From Artemia franciscana (Eukaryota > Arthropoda > Branchiopoda > Anostraca > Artemiidae): a DNA stretch of 64,000 bases. The DNA lies in contig NC_088873.1 of assembly GCF_032884065.1 (NCBI RefSeq), positions 5,843,011 through 5,907,010 of the forward strand, in the 5' to 3' direction. Below are positions 1-14,294 of this stretch, in pieces (the first letter of the stretch is position 1; each line of letters begins with the position of its first letter). Position numbers and translations under genes: made by a program. The notes below the pieces were generated by a model. The model saw nothing but the letters and a program-made list of their open reading frames with translations. It had not been told where the DNA came from and did no database searches.

Positions 1-530
1 TTTCTTCGGGCTGCTTCTCCTTTTCGTGGCAGAAGCAGCTCGTTAAGGCAGTGGCAGAAGCGGTCGGTTTGCCTTTCTCCGCTTGCGTGAGCTCTTTCTG
101 CCATCAAAGGGGAATTTCTTGAACAATTTCTTGTGCTTCATTCACCGGCTTTCTATTGTCTTTTACTGCTTGACCTTTTTTTTCAATGATCTCTTTACAC
201 AAAAAAAAAATGCACTATCAAACACACTGTTAAATGGACTACGACAATAACAGCATGGATTTGGTTTATCACAGTCAACGGAAATTCTTCGTCGGTACCG
301 ATTTTACATTGTTTTCATTTGATAAAAATAGGAATAGCAAATATTGAGAAAATTTTAACAAGTTATGGTCCTATTGTAAAACCTAGCAATAGACGGAAAT
401 CTTTAGAAACATAGTTTACTGAAATAAAGGCTAATTTCAAAAACTATCTGCAGAAAACGAGATGGTTCAGGTTCTTTTCTGTTTGTGGCATCATTACATG
501 TCAATCATGTATTCCATAACATATATTACA

Positions 531-531
<1 letters not shown>
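1..531. other. Window edge, unassigned flank of the Helitron nest
   Basis: The first 115 bases are clearly more GC-rich than the rest. On the minus strand they are open in more than one frame, one of which has an ATG near 112, so they could be the edge of an exon running off the window. There is no splice or homology signal to settle it. Bases 116-530 show nothing recognisable. Confidence 0.25.
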
Positions 532-1590
<1,059 letters not shown>

Positions 1591-1716
1591 ACTTCGCGCC
1601 ACTCCAACACCTAGTTGGTGGGGGCGCTTCGCGCCCCCAAGCCCCACCGCGCACGTAAGTCGTTACGCGCCATATTAGTAACGCGCCATTGTAGTTGTGT
1701 CCTTATGTCCCACCTA

Positions 1717-1769
<53 letters not shown>

Positions 1770-1808
1770 TCGACAGACACACTGACAACTTATTTTTATA
1801 TATATATA
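1591..1808 (-). mobile_element. Miniature Helitron derivative
   Basis: A very short minus-strand copy. It has a truncated GC-rich 3' region (1594-1700, missing the outer half of the terminal hairpin), a short (TA)n run, and then the 5' leader in reverse complement (ACAACTTATTTTTATATATA near 1786-1805). All coding matter and the minisatellite are lost. Confidence 0.6.
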
Positions 1809-1809
1809 A

Positions 1810-1965
<156 letters not shown>

Positions 1966-2034
1966 CCAGTTTGCATCCTTGCTGGCTAAGCTGGCAAGGG
2001 CCCCTTTTCTGATTTTTCTTTTTGTATAATAGAC

Positions 2035-3767
2035 ACTCAGACAGAGAAATACAGATTGTGTGTATTTGCAGAGGGGTGAATTAATTTCACAGACATTAAT
2101 ACACAAACAGACTGTCCAAGACACCCAAGACACCTAGATTTAAAATACGATGCTCACAGAAGACACCCTAAACAGACACAAAAAAGACAATAATCAGTCT
2201 GAGTGTAACACAGACAGGCAAATAGACAAAAAGACACACAGACATACACACAGGATCTGTCTTTTTTGTTGGTACTGTGTATTCTGGACACAGACTTGTC
2301 GTGTTACACAGTCATAGTTTGTCTATTTTTGTGTCTGTCTGTGTTTGTGATTGTGTGAAATCAAACAAGTTAGACAATTACAAAATGACAGACACAGACA
2401 TAGGGACATGTGTTTCTGTCTGTCTGTCTGTCGAGACAGACCCCATTATCCAATGTTTGTCTCTGTGCCTGTCTGTGTGTCTGTTTGTCTCTCTGTCTGT
2501 CTCTCTTTCTGTCTGTCTGTATTTAGCATCACTTAGACATTTATTTTGTCTGTCAGACAAAAAAGACACAAAAGAGAGACAGACTGATTGTCTGTCTGTC
2601 TCATAGTACAGACTAGGATCTGATTTGACAAAGACAAACAGACAGACCATAAACACAGACAGTCTTTCAGTGTGTGTGTTTCATGTGTGTCTGTAATATG
2701 TTTAAGTGTGTGTCTGTCAGACAGACACTTAAACAGAAAAATATTTTTTCTGTTTGTCTGTCTGTGTGTGTCTGTATTTGTGTGTCTGTCTGAATGTCTC
2801 TCAAATTGTCCATTGTCTGTTTGTTTGTCTGTCTTTAGCATCAGTTAGACGTTTTTTTCATCTGTCAGCCAAACAAAAGCCGCAACATAGACAGATTAAT
2901 TGTCTGTCTGGCTGACAGGAGAGACCAGTATCAGATTTGACACATATACAGACAAACAGACCAGACACACATACAGTTTGTCTGTGTATGTGTTTAATGT
3001 ATGTCTGTAATGTGCTTAATTTAGTGTCTGTTAGACAGATACACAGACAGAAAAATATTGTCTGTGTGTGTGTGTGTCTGTGTTTGTCTGTCTGTCTGTG
3101 TCTCTGTCTTTAAACATGTCTAAACATCAGATTTCTGTCAAACCGACATGACGGAAATTGACTGACAGACAGATACGCGGACAGGATTTCTCTCCGTTTT
3201 TTACCTTCTGTCCATTGTGTGCTGTTTTTACTGTCAAAATAAAGACAGTACAGTATACAGACACACACAGACAAGTTATAAAACAGAGACACAGACAGAC
3301 CAACCGACACATGGACAGACAGAGAAACAGAGGCACACGAACACACAGACAAACAGGGGTTCTCTCCTCTTAAAATCGGAAACTAAGGACAATCAGACAC
3401 ACAGACAGACAGAAACACTGATTGTTACAAGACAGTCACGTACTGAACTATGTTTGTCTGTCCTTGTGTCGGTGTGTCTGTTGGCTGTTGTCTGTGTGTC
3501 TATCTGTGCGCTTGTCTGTCTGTCCTTGACTCTCTGTTTGTCTCTCTGTGTGTTTGTCTGTCTGTCACACTATCTGTCTGTCTGTCTGTTTATATTTCTG
3601 TCTGTCTGTGTTGTCTGATGTCTAATGGCACTCAGACAGACAGATACACAGTCAGACAGGCAGACATCTATCTGTGTGACAGACACACACACATTCTCTC
3701 TGTCTGGATGTCTTAAGACAGATTTAATGGAAAGACAGACACAAGACAGACAATCTCTCTATTTTTT
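2035..3767. repeat. CAGACA/TGTCTG-rich repeat block with a 312-bp tandem unit
   Basis: The block is dominated by CAGACA and its complement TGTCTG, mixed in both orientations, so the DNA can fold into many small hairpins. A larger unit repeats: the segment starting TTTAGCATCACTTAGAC at 2522 recurs at 2834 (TTTAGCATCAGTTAGAC), a period of 312 bp, with matching order of the following motifs. Open frames here are low-complexity Ser/Val/Cys/Leu or Asp/Arg/Gln/Thr and are not genes. The GTCTGTCTGT motif equals the leader of the neighbouring Helitrons. The right end runs into an assembly gap. Confidence 0.85.
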
Positions 3768-3867
3768 NNNNNNNNNNNNNNNNNNNNNNNNNNNNNNNNN
3801 NNNNNNNNNNNNNNNNNNNNNNNNNNNNNNNNNNNNNNNNNNNNNNNNNNNNNNNNNNNNNNNNNNN
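3768..3867. other. Assembly gap, 100 N
   Basis: Exactly 100 N, the conventional placeholder for a gap of unknown size. It separates the CAGACA block from a Helitron 3' region. Confidence 0.99.
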
Positions 3868-6193
<2,326 letters not shown>

Positions 6194-6785
6194 TTTTAAC
6201 TACGTAAAACTTGCGAATATACAACATTCTTGGCTGTCCCATTGTCTGTGTATATAAATACATTGTCAGGTTTACCGACTCTTGAACATGAAAGATATAA
6301 TTGTCTATGGGAAAAATAATCTGTATTCAGATCTATACCTCATTATTCTAGTGATTGCCCTTGAGCTTTGTTGATGGTGATTGCTAATAGAACATTCCCT
6401 GTGACCCCGTCGTGATGTGTTCGAAATATCCAGTTAAATAATTTTATATTTCACTGTCAAGAAAAAGGTATCATCCCTATTTTGAACTGTTTTATTTTTT
6501 TATTTTATTTTTTACATTTTTTCTTTTTAAGTTTTTTTTAATTTTTTTTTTTTTAGTTTTTTCTTTTTAGTTTTTTAAGTTGTTTTCTTTTTATTTTTTT
6601 TTTAGTTTTTTACCATTTTTCTTTTTTCAGTTTTCTTTTTCTTCTTTATTTTTCAGACGTCATATGCAAACTCTCAATGCAAAAATACATACAACTTATT
6701 TTTGTATATAGATAAGATATAATCTGGCGTAACAGACATAGTGTAACAGACATAAAAGACAGACAACTTATTTTTATATATATAG
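6194..6785 (-). mobile_element. Short non-autonomous Helitron copy
   Basis: Minus-strand order: 5' leader (about 6755-6784), a second partial leader with AATCTGGCGTAAC-type sequence (6690-6735), a T-rich body, and the Pif1 C-terminal scrap (6194-6400). The minisatellite is almost fully deleted, leaving only a few bases near 6400-6415. Confidence 0.65.
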
Positions 6786-7383
6786 ATTTTTACATATATA
6801 GATACAGTTTCTTCTTTAGTTTTTTTTCTTTTTAATTTTTTCTTTTTTTTAGTTTCTTCTTTTTATTGATTTGTTTTCTTCAATTTGTCAATATTCATTC
6901 TAACATTGACACTTGGAAAAATCTTTACGTGCCAAGCATGCTAAAGCTCCAACAATTTATATTAAACCTCAAATTTTGGGGTATCTGTTTTAAGGTTTTC
7001 GAATTACTTTAATCTATTGTCAAAATATATTGAAATATTTGTGCAATTCCCAGTTTTTTTTTTAGTTTTTTTCTTTTTTTTAGTTTTTTAGCTTTTTTTA
7101 GTTTTTTTTTAGTTTTTTATCTTTTTTATTTTTTACATTTTTTCTTTTTAGGTTTTTTCTTTTTTTAATTTTTTAAATTTTTATTTTTTTTTAAGTTTTT
7201 TTCTTTTTAGTTTTTTTTTAGTTTTTTACCATTTTTCTTTTTTCGAATTACTTTAATCTATTGTCAAAATATTTCGAAATATTTATGCAATTTCCAGTTT
7301 TTACATTCTAGTTGTTTTTCTTTTATATATATAGAAGATATAATCTGGCGTAACGGACAGACAACTATTTTTATATATATAGA
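6786..7383 (-). mobile_element. Helitron derivative with an AT-rich unique insert
   Basis: The 5' end lies at 7383 on the minus strand. The T-rich body contains a non-Helitron segment (about 6890-7050). That segment, and the one at 7240-7330, recur in reverse complement at about 9000-9110 and 8715-8800, so this copy and the one at 8690-9583 belong to the same subfamily in opposite orientation. Confidence 0.6.
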
Positions 7384-7454
7384 TATATATATATATGTAT
7401 ATATATATATATCTATATATATAAGAATAAGTTGTCTGTCCGTTACGCCAGATT
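7342..7454. repeat. 113-bp palindrome: two Helitron 5' ends head to head
   Basis: The left half starts AATCTGGCGTAACGGACAGA at 7342. The right half is its reverse complement ending at 7454, with a TA-rich centre near 7398. The minus-strand 5' end (7383) and plus-strand 5' end (7412) are only 28 bp apart. Such a palindrome could extrude as a cruciform. Confidence 0.85.
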
Positions 7455-8259
7455 GTATCTATATATATAAAAATAAGTTGTCTGTGTGTGGATCTGTGGA
7501 TGGATCAGGTGACGTCACCTGAAAAAACTGGATCAGGTGACGTCAAAACTGAAAAACTAAAAAAAGGCAAAAACTACAAAAAAAACTAAAAACTAATAAA
7601 AAAAAATAAAAAAGCTAAAAAACTAAAAAAACTAAAAAAAGGCAAAAACTACAAAAAAACTAAAACTAATAAAAAAGCTAAAAAACTAAAAAAACTAAAA
7701 AAGGCAACAACTACAAAAAAAACTAAAAACTAATAAAAAAAATAAAAAAGCTAAAAAACTAAAAAAACTAAAAAAACTAAAAAAAGGAAAAAACTGAAAA
7801 ATAAGCTAAAATAAAGGTAAAAACCAATAAAAAACTAAAAAAAAACTGAAAAAACTAAAAAAAGGCAAAAACTACAAAAAAAACTAAAAACTAATAAAAA
7901 AAAGTAAAAAAGCTAAAAAACTAAAAAACTAAAAAAACTAAAAAAAGGTAAAAAACTAAAAAAAATAAAAAATAAAAAAAAACTAAAAAAAGGAAAAAAC
8001 TGAAAAATAAGCTAAAATAAAGGTAAAAACCAATAAAAAACTAAAAAGAAAAAAAGGAAAAAACTAAAAAAAAATTTCATCTAAAAACTAAAAAAACTAA
8101 AAAAGGTAAAAACTAAAAGAACTAAAAAAGAAAAAAAATAAATGACGACACTCAAAGAGAAAGCGACCAGGACAAAAGGAATGTTCGATTAGCAATCAAC
8201 AAAGCACCGGGACACAGGGAGTATAAATGACGACCAGGACATAAGTAAAAAAAAAACTA
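7412..8259 (+). mobile_element. Nested non-autonomous Helitron 5' regions
   Basis: There are two plus-strand 5' termini 46 bp apart (7412 and 7458). The second is followed by CAGGTGACGTCACCTG (7506-7521), an A-rich (CTAAAAAA)n body and a short minisatellite (8140-8240). The 3' hairpin end is missing; the next 5' terminus follows directly at 8260. The segment 8108-8240 is the reverse complement of the minisatellite parts at 4517-4640 and 5245-5350. Confidence 0.75.
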
Positions 8260-9583
8260 TCTATATATATAAAAATAAGTTGTCTGTGGATCTGTGGATC
8301 GTGGATCAGGTGACGTCACCTGAAAAAACTGGATCAGGTGACGTCAAAACTGAAAAAACTAAAAAAAGGCAGAAACTACAAAAAAAACTAAAAACTAATA
8401 CAAAAAATAAAAAAGCTAAAAAACTAAAAAAACTAAAAAAAGGCAAAAACTACAAAAAAAACTAAAAACTAATAAAAAAGCTAAAAAACTAAAAAAACTA
8501 AAAAAAAGGCAAAAACTACAAAAAAACTACAAACTAATAAAAAAAGTAAAAAAGCTAAAAACTAAAAAAACTAAAAAAACTAAAAAAGGTAAAAAACTAA
8601 AAAAAATAAAAAATAAAAAAAACTAAAAAAAAAGGAAAAAACTGAAAAATAAGCTAAAATAAAGGTAAAAACCAATAAAAAATCTGTTACGCCAGATTAT
8701 ATTTTCTATATATATAAAAGAAAACAAACTAGAATGTAAAAACTGGAAATTGCATAAATATTTCGAAATATTTTGACAATAGATTAAAGTAATTCGAAAA
8801 AAGAAAAATGGTCAAACAAAAATGGTAAAAAACTAAAAACAAAACTAAAAAGAAAAAAACTAAAAAAAAACTAAATAAAAAATTAAAAAAAGGAAAAAAA
8901 CTTAAAAAGGAAAAATGTAAAAAAAATAAAAAGGTAAAAAACTAAAAAGAAAAAAAAAACTAAAAAAACCTAAACAGCTAAAAAAAAAGAAAAAACTAAA
9001 AAAACCTGGGAATTCCACAAATGTTTCAATATATTTTGACAAAAGATTAAGGTAATTCGAAAACCTTAAAACAGATACCCAAAATTTTGAGGTTTATTAT
9101 CAATAAAAAGAAGAAACTTAAAAAAGAAAAACTAAAAAAGAAAAAAATAAGAAAAGAAAAAACTAAAAAGAAAAAAAACTGAAATGAAACTGTATCTATA
9201 TATCTATATAAATGACGACCAGGACACTCTAAGAGAAATTACAGACTGGGATACCGGGACACAAATGACGACCGGGACACAGGGAATATAAATGACGACC
9301 TGGACACAGGGATACAACTCCAACGGGGACGCCGGGGGCACAGGGGGATATATAGATGACGACGGGGACACAGGGAATGTTCGATTAGCAATCACCATCA
9401 ACAAAGCTCAAGGGCAATCGTTAGAAAAATGTGGTATAGATATGAATACGAATTGTTTTCCCATGGACAATTATTATGTTGCATGTTCAAGAGTTGGTAA
9501 ACCTGACAATCTTATTATATGGACAGACAATAGGACAGCGAAGAATGTTGTATATTCGCAAGTTTTACGTAGTTAAATATATA
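8260..9583 (+). mobile_element. Composite non-autonomous Helitron ending in helicase scrap
   Basis: A 5' terminus at 8260 is followed by the CRE palindrome (8307-8322) and an A-rich body. Within it, at 8690-9200, lies another copy carrying the unique AT-rich segments shared with 6786-7383. The minisatellite (about 9208-9375) leads into the Pif1 C-terminal frame (to 9576). No GC-rich 3' end is present; the next 5' terminus starts at 9584. Confidence 0.7.
9376..9576 (+). pseudogene. Helitron Pif1-like helicase, C-terminal scrap
   Basis: About 66 codons, open to a TAA stop at 9574-9576. The frame contains [15 protein letters not shown], the conserved late motif of Pif1-family SF1B helicases found in animal Helitron RepHel proteins, then [13 protein letters not shown] and [10 protein letters not shown] before the stop. 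The usual S-H-G-Q-L stretch reads M-D-N-Y here. Upstream, the frame passes straight into the GACGACCGGGACAC minisatellite instead of the rest of the helicase, so nearly all of the enzyme is gone. It has no catalytic Walker motifs and is a fossil kept as part of non-autonomous elements. Comparable scraps occur near 1013-1206, 3997-4205, 6194-6400, 10410-10611, 11254-11460, 12405-12600 and 18898-19045. Confidence 0.85.
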
Positions 9584-10409
9584 TCTATATATATAAAAAT
9601 AAGTTGTCTGTGTGTGGATCTGTGGATCAGGTGACGTCATGTTTGTCCGCATATGACGTCTGAATTATTTCACACTAATACAACAGAAGAAAAAATCTAA
9701 AAAAGGTAAAAACTACAAAAAAAACTAAAAAGAAAAAAAAACTAAAAAAGCTGAAAAACTAAAAAAAAACTAAAAAAAGGTAAAAATCTAATAACTAAAA
9801 AAAAACTGAAAAAAATAAAAAAAGGCAAAAACTACAAAAAAAATAAAAACTAATAAAAAAATAAAAAGCTAAAAAACTAAAAAAACTAAAAAAACTAAAA
9901 AAAGGTAAAAAACTAAAAAAAACTAAAAACTAAAAAAGAAAAAACTAAAAAAAAGGAAAAAACTGAAAAATAAAAGAGAAAAAGGAAAACTAAAAAAATA
10001 TGAATAAATATATATAAAAATAAGTTGTTTGTGGGTTATGTCTGTCTGTCTGTCTGTCGAGTGGACGTCGTGTTTGTCCGCATATGACGTCTGAATTTTT
10101 TCACACTAATACAAAAGAAGAAAAAAAACTAAAAAGGTAAAAACTACAAAAAAACTAAAAAGAAAAAAAACTAAAAAAGCTAAAAACTAAAAAAACTAAA
10201 AAAAGGTAAAAAACTAAAAACTAAAAAAAACTGAAAAAACTAAAAAAAAGGCAAAAACTAAAAAAAAAACTAAAAACTAATAAAAAAAACTAAAAAAGCT
10301 AAAAAACTAAAAAACTAAAAAAAACTAAAAAAAGGTAAAAAACACAACTACAACGGGGACGCCGGGGGGCACAGGGGGATATAAATGACGATCAGGACAC
10401 CGGGACAGG

Positions 10410-10611
10410 GAATGGTCGATTAGCAATCACCAATCAACAAAGCTCAAGGGCAATCATTAGAATCATGAGGTATAGATCTGAATACGGATTGTTTTCCCAT
10501 GGACCATTATATGTTGCATGTTCAAGAGTCGGTAAACCTGACAATCTATTTATATGCACAGACAATGGGACAGCAAAGAATGTTGTATATTCGCAAGTTT
10601 TACGTAGTTAA
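10410..10611 (+). pseudogene. Helitron Pif1-like helicase, C-terminal scrap
   Basis: Second plus-strand copy of the helicase tail. It ends with the same [10 protein letters not shown] and TAA (10609-10611), but small indels break the frame in the [10 protein letters not shown] region. It is embedded in the Helitron at 9584-10856. Confidence 0.8.
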
Positions 10612-10664
10612 AAACATATATATAATATATCTATCTATATTCACAGATGGGACATAGGGACACA

Positions 10665-10856
10665 ACTACAATTGCGCGTAACTAATATGGCACGTAACGA
10701 CTTACGCGCGCGGGGGGGGCTTGGGGGGGCGCGAACAATGGCGCGTAACTAATATGGCGCGTAACAACTTACGCGCGCGGGGGGGCCTTGGGGGGGCGCG
10801 AAGCGCCCCCACCAACTAGGTGTTGGGGTGGCGCGAAGCGCCACCCCAACAGCTAG
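10665..10856 (+). terminator. Helitron 3' end with two hairpin-CTAG terminators
   Basis: The GC-rich end contains a duplicated block of about 67 bp (10668-10736 and 10737-10803). The inner hairpin has an 8-bp stem GGGGGCGC (10792-10799), loop GAA and partner 10803-10810, then 5 nt and CTAG (10816-10819). The outer hairpin has a 10-bp stem GGGGTGGCGC (10825-10834), loop GAA and partner 10838-10847, then 5 nt and CTAG (10853-10856). A hairpin a few bases before a terminal CTRR is the known signature of Helitron 3' ends; here it is present twice with identical spacing. Confidence 0.9.
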
Positions 10857-11239
10857 ATATATATATATATATAATGTATATTATATATATATATATATAT
10901 GTTTTTTAACAACGTAAAACTCGCGAATATACAACATTCTTTGCTGTCCCATTGTCTGTGCATTGTTTTTACTTATGTCCTGGTCGTCATTTATACTCCC
11001 TGTGTCCCGGTCGTCATTTGTGTCCCGGTGCTTTGTTGATGGTGATTGCTAATCGAACATTCCTTGTGTCCCGGTCGTCATTTATATTCCCTATGTGCCG
11101 GTGTCCCGGTCGTCATTTGTGTCCCGATGTCCCGGTCTGTAATTTCGTCAGTCGAAAACATGACGTCAGTCGACACAGAAACATGACGTCACCTGACAGA
11201 CAGACACACAGACAGACAACTTATTTTTGTATATATAGA
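10857..11239 (-). mobile_element. Deleted non-autonomous Helitron
   Basis: The 5' end lies at 11239 (minus). A CRE-rich leader (11141-11225), a minisatellite (about 10970-11150) and the last 50 bases of the Pif1 scrap (10904-10955) are joined directly, without an A/T-rich body. The 3' hairpins are absent; a TA run abuts the 3' end of the neighbour at 10856. Confidence 0.7.
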
Positions 11240-11253
11240 TATATAGATATATA

Positions 11254-12262
11254 TGTGTTTTTAACTACGTAAAACTTGCGAATATACAACCTTCTTTGCT
11301 GTCCCATTGTCTGTGCATATAAATAGAATGTCAGGTTTAACGACTCTTGAACATGCAACATATAATGGTCCATGGGAAAACAATCCATATTCAGATCTAT
11401 ACCTCATGATTCTTATTATTGCCCTTGAGCTTTGTTGATGGTGATTGCTAATCGACGATTCCCTGTGTCGCCATCGTCATTTAAATATCCCCCTGTGCCC
11501 CCGGTGTCCCCTTTGTAGTTGTGTCCCTGTGTCCCGGTCGTCATTTATATTCCCTGTGTCCCGGTCTTCATTTGTGTCCCGGTGTCCCAGTCTGCGATTT
11601 CTCTTTGAGTGTCCCAGGCGTCATTTATATTCCTTGTGCCCCGGTGTCTCGGTCGTCATTTGTGTCCCGGTGTCCCGGTCTTTATATACATTCGTTTTTG
11701 AATTGGTCTTTTTTTTAGTATTTAGTTTTTTACCTTTTTTAGTTGTTTTAGTTATACCTCATGATTCTAATGATTGCCCTTGAGCTTTGCTGATGGTGAT
11801 TGCTAATCGAACATTCCCTGTGTCCCCGTCGTCATTTATATATCCCCCTGTGCCCCCCGGCGTCCCCGTTGTAGCTGTGTCCCTATGTCCCGGTCGTCGT
11901 TTATATTCCCTGTGTCCCGGTCGTCATTTGTATCCCGGTGTCCCGGTCTGTATATACATTCGTTTTTTAGTTTTGCTTTTCTCCTTTGTTTTTCATTTTT
12001 TTTCCTTTTTTATTTTTTTTTATTTTTTAGTTTTTTATTAGTTTTTAGTTTTTTTTCTTTTTAGTTTTTTGTAGTTTTTACCTTTTTTTAGTTTTTTTTT
12101 TTTTTACTTATGTCCTGGTCGTCATTTATACTCCCGTGTCCCGGCCGTCATTTGTGTCCCGATCTGTAATTTCGTCAGTGGAAAGCATGACGTAAGTCAA
12201 TACACTAACATAACGTCACCCGACAGACCTGCACACACACAGACAACTTATATATATATATA
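11254..12262 (-). mobile_element. Non-autonomous Helitron with duplicated helicase/minisatellite segment
   Basis: The Pif1 scrap (11254-11460) and a minisatellite (11460-11695) are followed by a second partial Pif1 scrap and minisatellite (about 11750-11960), a T-rich body, another short minisatellite (12108-12165) and a leader with CRE-like sites (12166-12258). The 5' terminus is eroded into TA sequence. Confidence 0.7.
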
Positions 12263-12264
12263 TA

Positions 12265-14200
12265 CTAGCTGTTGGGGTGGCGCTTCGCCCCCCCCCCAAG
12301 CCCCCCCCGCGCGCGTAAGTCGTTACGCGCCATAATAGTTACGCGCCATTGTAGTTGTGTCCCTATGTCCCACCTGTGAATATAGATATATATATATATA
12401 TATGTTTTTAACTACGTAAAACTTGCGAATATACAACATTCTTTGCTGTCCCATTGTCTGTGCATATAAATAGATTGTTTACCGACTCTTGAAAATGCAA
12501 CATATAATGGTCCATGGGAAAACAATCCGTATTCAGATCTATACCTCATGATTCTAATGATTGCCCTTGAGCTTTGTTGATGGTGATTGCTAATCTACCA
12601 TTCCCTGTGTCGCCATCGTCATTTATATATCCCCTTGTGCCCCCCGGCATCCCCTTTGTAGTTTTGTCCCTATGTCCAGGTCGTCATTTGTGTCCCGGTG
12701 TCCCAGTCTGTGATTTCTCTTTGAGTGTCCCGGGCGTCATTTATATTCCATGTGTCCCGGTGTCTCGTTGGTCATTTATATCCCCCTGTGCCCCCCGGCG
12801 TCCCCGTTGTAGTTGTGTCCCTGTGTCCCGGTCGTCATTTATATTCCCTGTGTCCCGGTCGTCATTTGTATCCCGGTGTCCCGGTCTGTATATACATTCG
12901 TTTTTTAGTTTTGTTTTTCTCCTTTATTTTTTTCCTTTTTAATTTTTTTTCTTTTTTAGTTTATTTAGATTTTTAGATTTTTTAGTTTTTTTATTAGTTT
13001 TTATTTTTTTTTCTTTTTAGTTTTTTTGTAGTTTTTACCTTTTTTTTAGTTTTTTTTACTTATATCCTGGTCGTCATTTATACTCCCTGTGTCCCGGTCG
13101 TCATTTGTGTCCCGGTGCTTTGTTGATTGCTAATCGAACATTCCTTTTGTCCCGGTCGCTTTCTCTTTGAGTGTCGTCATTCATATTCCCTATGTGCCAG
13201 TGTCCCGGTCATCATTTGTGTCCCGATGCCCCGGTCTGTAATTTCGTCAGTTGAAAACTTATGATGAAATAAATTTTTAATTTTTTCCCTTTTTTTGTTT
13301 TTAGTTTTTTTTATTGGTTTTTACCTTTTTTTAGGTTTTTTAGTTTTTTTCTTTTTTCTTTTTAGTTTTTTTTGAAGTTTTTATCTTTTTAGTTTTTTTA
13401 TTTTTATTTATATTTTTTTAGTTTTCTTTTTCTCCTTTATTTTTCAGTTTTTTCCTTTTTTTAGTTTTTTTCTTTTTTAGTTCTTTTAGTTTTTACCTTT
13501 TTTGGTTTTTTTAGTTTTTTTAGTTTTTTAGCTTTTTTATTTTTTTTATTAGTTTTTAGTTTATTTTATGGTTTTTTCCTTTTTTTAGTTTTTTTTTAGT
13601 TTTTTATCTTTTTTTAGTTTTTTTTAGTTTTTAAGCTTTTTTAGATTTTTTTATTTTGTTTTCTTTTTTTTTGTAGTTTTTACCTTCTTTAGATTTTTGC
13701 TTCTTTTATTTTTTTAGCTTTTTTAGTTTTTTTCGTTTTTTCTTTTTAGTTTTTTTGTAGTTTTTATCCTTTTTATTTTTTTGTATTTTTATTCATATTT
13801 TTTTAGTTTTCTTTTTCTCTTTTATTTTTCAGTCTTTTCCTTTTTTTAGTTTTTTTCTTTTTTAGTTTTTAGTTTTTTTTAGTTTTTTACCTTTTTTTAG
13901 TTTTTTTAATTTTTTTAGTTTTTTAGATTTTTTAGTTTTTTTATTAGTTTTTAGTTTTTTTTGTAGTTTTTGCCTTTTTTTAGTTTTTTCAGTTTTTTTT
14001 AGTTTTTAGTTTTTTACCTTTTTTTAGTTTTTTAGCTTTTTTAGTTTTTTTTTCTTTTTAGTTTTTTTTGTAGTTTTTACCTTTTTTAGTTTTTTTTCTT
14101 ATTTTGTATTAGTGTGAAATAATTCAGACGTCATATGCGGACAAACATGACGTCACCTGATCCACAGATCCACACACAGACAACTTATTTTTATATATAT

Positions 14201-14203
<3 letters not shown>
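12265..14203 (-). mobile_element. Complete non-autonomous Helitron, 1939 bp
   Basis: Both ends are recognisable. CTAG lies at 12265-12268 (reverse strand) with a damaged hairpin region, and TCTATATATATAAAAATAAG starts at 14203. The outer flanks read A before the 5' TC and T after CTAG, matching Helitron insertion between A and T. Inside, from 3' to 5', are the GC block, a short TA run, the Pif1 scrap (12405-12600), the minisatellite (to about 12890), T-rich arrays with a second minisatellite (13060-13260), and the type-B leader with TGACGTCA. Confidence 0.85.

Positions 14204-14293
<90 letters not shown>
14204..14293. repeat. (TA)n target between two complete Helitrons
   Basis: A 90-bp (TA)n array that separates the 5' end of one Helitron (14203) from the 3' CTAG of the next (14294-14297). 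Confidence 0.9.

Positions 14294-14294
<1 letters not shown>

Larger units (their letters stand above)
9584..10856 (+). mobile_element. Near-complete non-autonomous Helitron with two tandem 5' leaders
   Basis: Begins TCTATATATATAAAAATAAG at 9584 with leader type B (GTGTGTGGATCTGTGGATCA) and an A-rich body. A second leader follows at about 10003, type A (GTTGTTTGTGGGTTATGTCT), with its own A-rich body. The rest is a short minisatellite (10347-10410), the Pif1 scrap (to 10611), a short TA run and the GC-rich 3' end closing with CTAG at 10853-10856. The 5' flank is A as expected; the 3' flank is A rather than the usual T. The same B-then-A pairing recurs at 17644 and twice in 19640-21320. Confidence 0.85.

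Noticed and set aside
2400..3700. CRISPR-like array
   Set aside because: Repeats are irregular, of mixed orientation, without constant spacers; the context is eukaryotic.
2277..3716. Open frames rich in Ser/Val/Cys/Leu or Asp/Arg/Gln/Thr
   Set aside because: By-products of the TGTCTG/CAGACA repeat; overlapping frames are open on both strands and no domain is visible.
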